Shown here piece after piece: positions 5,711-6,628 of a stretch of DNA of 6,628 nt. The notes beneath the pieces are model-generated. The model was not told the DNA's origin. It saw only the letters and a program-made list of their open reading frames with translations, and did no database searches. Positions within the stretch are counted from its first letter, which is position 1. Each line of letters starts with the position of its first letter. Both the position numbers and the translations under genes were made by a program. The DNA comes from Bacteroidales bacterium Bact_16 (GTDB lineage: Bacteria > Bacteroidota > Bacteroidia > Bacteroidales > UBA932): positions 1 through 6,628 of the forward strand of contig LUZH01000294.1 of assembly GCA_001602885.1 (NCBI GenBank), in the 5' to 3' direction.

Positions 5711-6628
5711 TTACTTGGCAATGGCGACAGAACGCGTCTCGCGGATCACGGTGATCTTCACCTGGCCCGGATACGTCATCTCGTCCTGGATGCGCTGCGC
5801 GATGTCCGTGGACAGGCGTGCAGCCTGGTCGTCGGACACCTCCTCGGCGCCCACGATCACGCGGAGCTCGCGGCCGGCCTGGATGGCGTAGGACTTCGTC
5901 ACGCCCGGATAAGACGCGGCCAGGTCCTCCATGCCCTTGAGGCGCTTGATGTAGGACTCGATCACCTCGCGGCGGGCACCCGGACGGGCACCGGAGATGG
6001 CGTCGCCCACGAGCACCAGCGGAGCGTAGATGGAGGTCATCTCCATCTCCTCGTGGTGCGCGCCCACGGCGTTGCAGATCTCGGGACGCTCCTTGTACTG
6101 CTCGGCGAGCTTGGCGCCCAGGATGGCGTGCGGCAGCTCCGGATCCACGTCGCTGACCTTGCCGATATCGTGCAGCAGGCCGGCGCGGCGGGCGATCTTG
6201 GGGTTGAGCCCCAGCTCGGAAGCCATGATGGCGCAGATGTTCGCCACCTCGCGGGAGTGCTGCAGGAGGTTCTGTCCGTAGGAAGAACGATACTTCATGC
6301 GGCCGATGAGCTTGACAAGCTCGATGTTGAGGCCGTGGATGCCCATGTCGATGCAGGTGCGCTTGCCCGTCTCGAGGATCTCGTCCTCGAGCTGCTTGCT
6401 CACCTTGGCCACCACTTCCTCGATGCGGGCCGGGTGGATGCGGCCGTCGATCACCAGCTGGTGCAGCGACAGACGGGCCACCTCGCGGCGCACCGGGTCG
6501 AAGGCGGAAAGGAGGATGGCGTCGGGCGTGTCGTCCACGACGATCTCCACGCCCGTCGCGGCCTCGAGGGCGCGGATGTTGCGGCCCTCACGGCCGATGA
6601 TGCGGCCCTTGACCTCGTCGTTGTCGAT
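5711..6628 (-). CDS. rny: Ribonuclease Y, C-terminal part (start beyond the right edge)
   Basis: RNase Y is a membrane-anchored endoribonuclease that starts mRNA decay. The visible 305 codons begin inside the KH domain ([19 protein letters not shown], with the GRxGxxI RNA-binding loop). They continue through the HD domain, with metal-binding candidates in LLQHSREV, the signature [10 protein letters not shown], and VGAHHEEME, then [14 protein letters not shown]. They end in the usual C-terminal region finishing [16 protein letters not shown]. The N-terminal membrane helix and coiled coil would lie beyond 6628. The TAA stop is 9 nt before the dsbD ATG, so the two are probably co-transcribed. 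Sequence conservation looks high and nothing is missing in the visible part. Confidence 0.95.
   Translation of the reverse strand: MDNDEVKGRIIGREGRNIRALEAATGVEIVVDDTPDAILLSAFDPVRREVARLSLHQLVIDGRIHPARIEEVVAKVSKQLEDEILETGKRTCIDMGIHGLNIELVKLIGRMKYRSSYGQNLLQHSREVANICAIMASELGLNPKIARRAGLLHDIGKVSDVDPELPHAILGAKLAEQYKERPEICNAVGAHHEEMEMTSIYAPLVLVGDAISGARPGARREVIESYIKRLKGMEDLAASYPGVTKSYAIQAGRELRVIVGAEEVSDDQAARLSTDIAQRIQDEMTYPGQVKITVIRETRSVAIAK

Noticed and set aside
1..6628. A novel defence, phage or secondary-metabolite system
   Set aside because: All eight protein genes belong to recognisable housekeeping or phylum-core families, and no mobile-element enzymes, CRISPR repeats or accessory gene clusters are visible.

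Overview
The window looks like chromosomal DNA of a GC-rich member of the Bacteroidota, most likely order Bacteroidales. The evidence is: two small proteins of families largely confined to that phylum (DUF5606 and the DUF3276/PUR family); a NusB of about 306 residues, roughly twice the usual bacterial length but normal for this phylum; Bacteroidota-type promoter boxes (TAnnTTTG) in the one real intergenic region; and mostly weak or absent Shine-Dalgarno sequences. I cannot name a genus. Coding is dense and codon use looks uniform, with no transposase, integrase, CRISPR array, tRNA or rRNA gene. This is a core-genome region, not an accessory island.

Layout: positions 1-3438 hold a tight minus-strand operon, read from high to low coordinates: nusB, yajC, ybbR-like, coaE, DUF5606 gene, rimO (5' part only, running off the left edge). 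Gaps are 3, 9 and 2 nt, followed by overlaps of 16 and 23 nt, so the six genes are probably co-transcribed from a promoter at about 3460-3467. An 88-bp AT-rich divergent promoter region (3439-3526) separates it from a lone plus-strand gene (3527-3862) for a PUR-like nucleic-acid-binding protein. That gene converges on dsbD (3878-5701, minus), and a hairpin at 3863-3900 covers both 3' ends. dsbD lies 9 nt downstream of rny (RNase Y, 5711 to beyond the right edge, minus), and the two probably form a transcription unit.

Functions are housekeeping: transcription antitermination and rRNA synthesis (NusB), protein export (YajC), an envelope protein (YbbR), coenzyme A synthesis (CoaE), ribosomal protein S12 modification (RimO), mRNA turnover (RNase Y) and electron transfer to the periplasm (DsbD).

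The most unusual item lies inside dsbD. Positions 5337-5481 form a near-perfect long inverted repeat with outer arms of about 36 bp. It encloses two strong hairpins and one weak one, so it can fold as a cloverleaf. It reads through in frame and encodes the linker between the N-terminal domain and the membrane domain, and it looks like a REP- or MITE-like palindromic element domesticated in a coding sequence. The same protein has a strongly shortened N-terminal domain. A second oddity is the CoaE, which keeps the P-loop but has lost or shortened several regions conserved in the family. I found no evidence for a wholly new multi-gene system.
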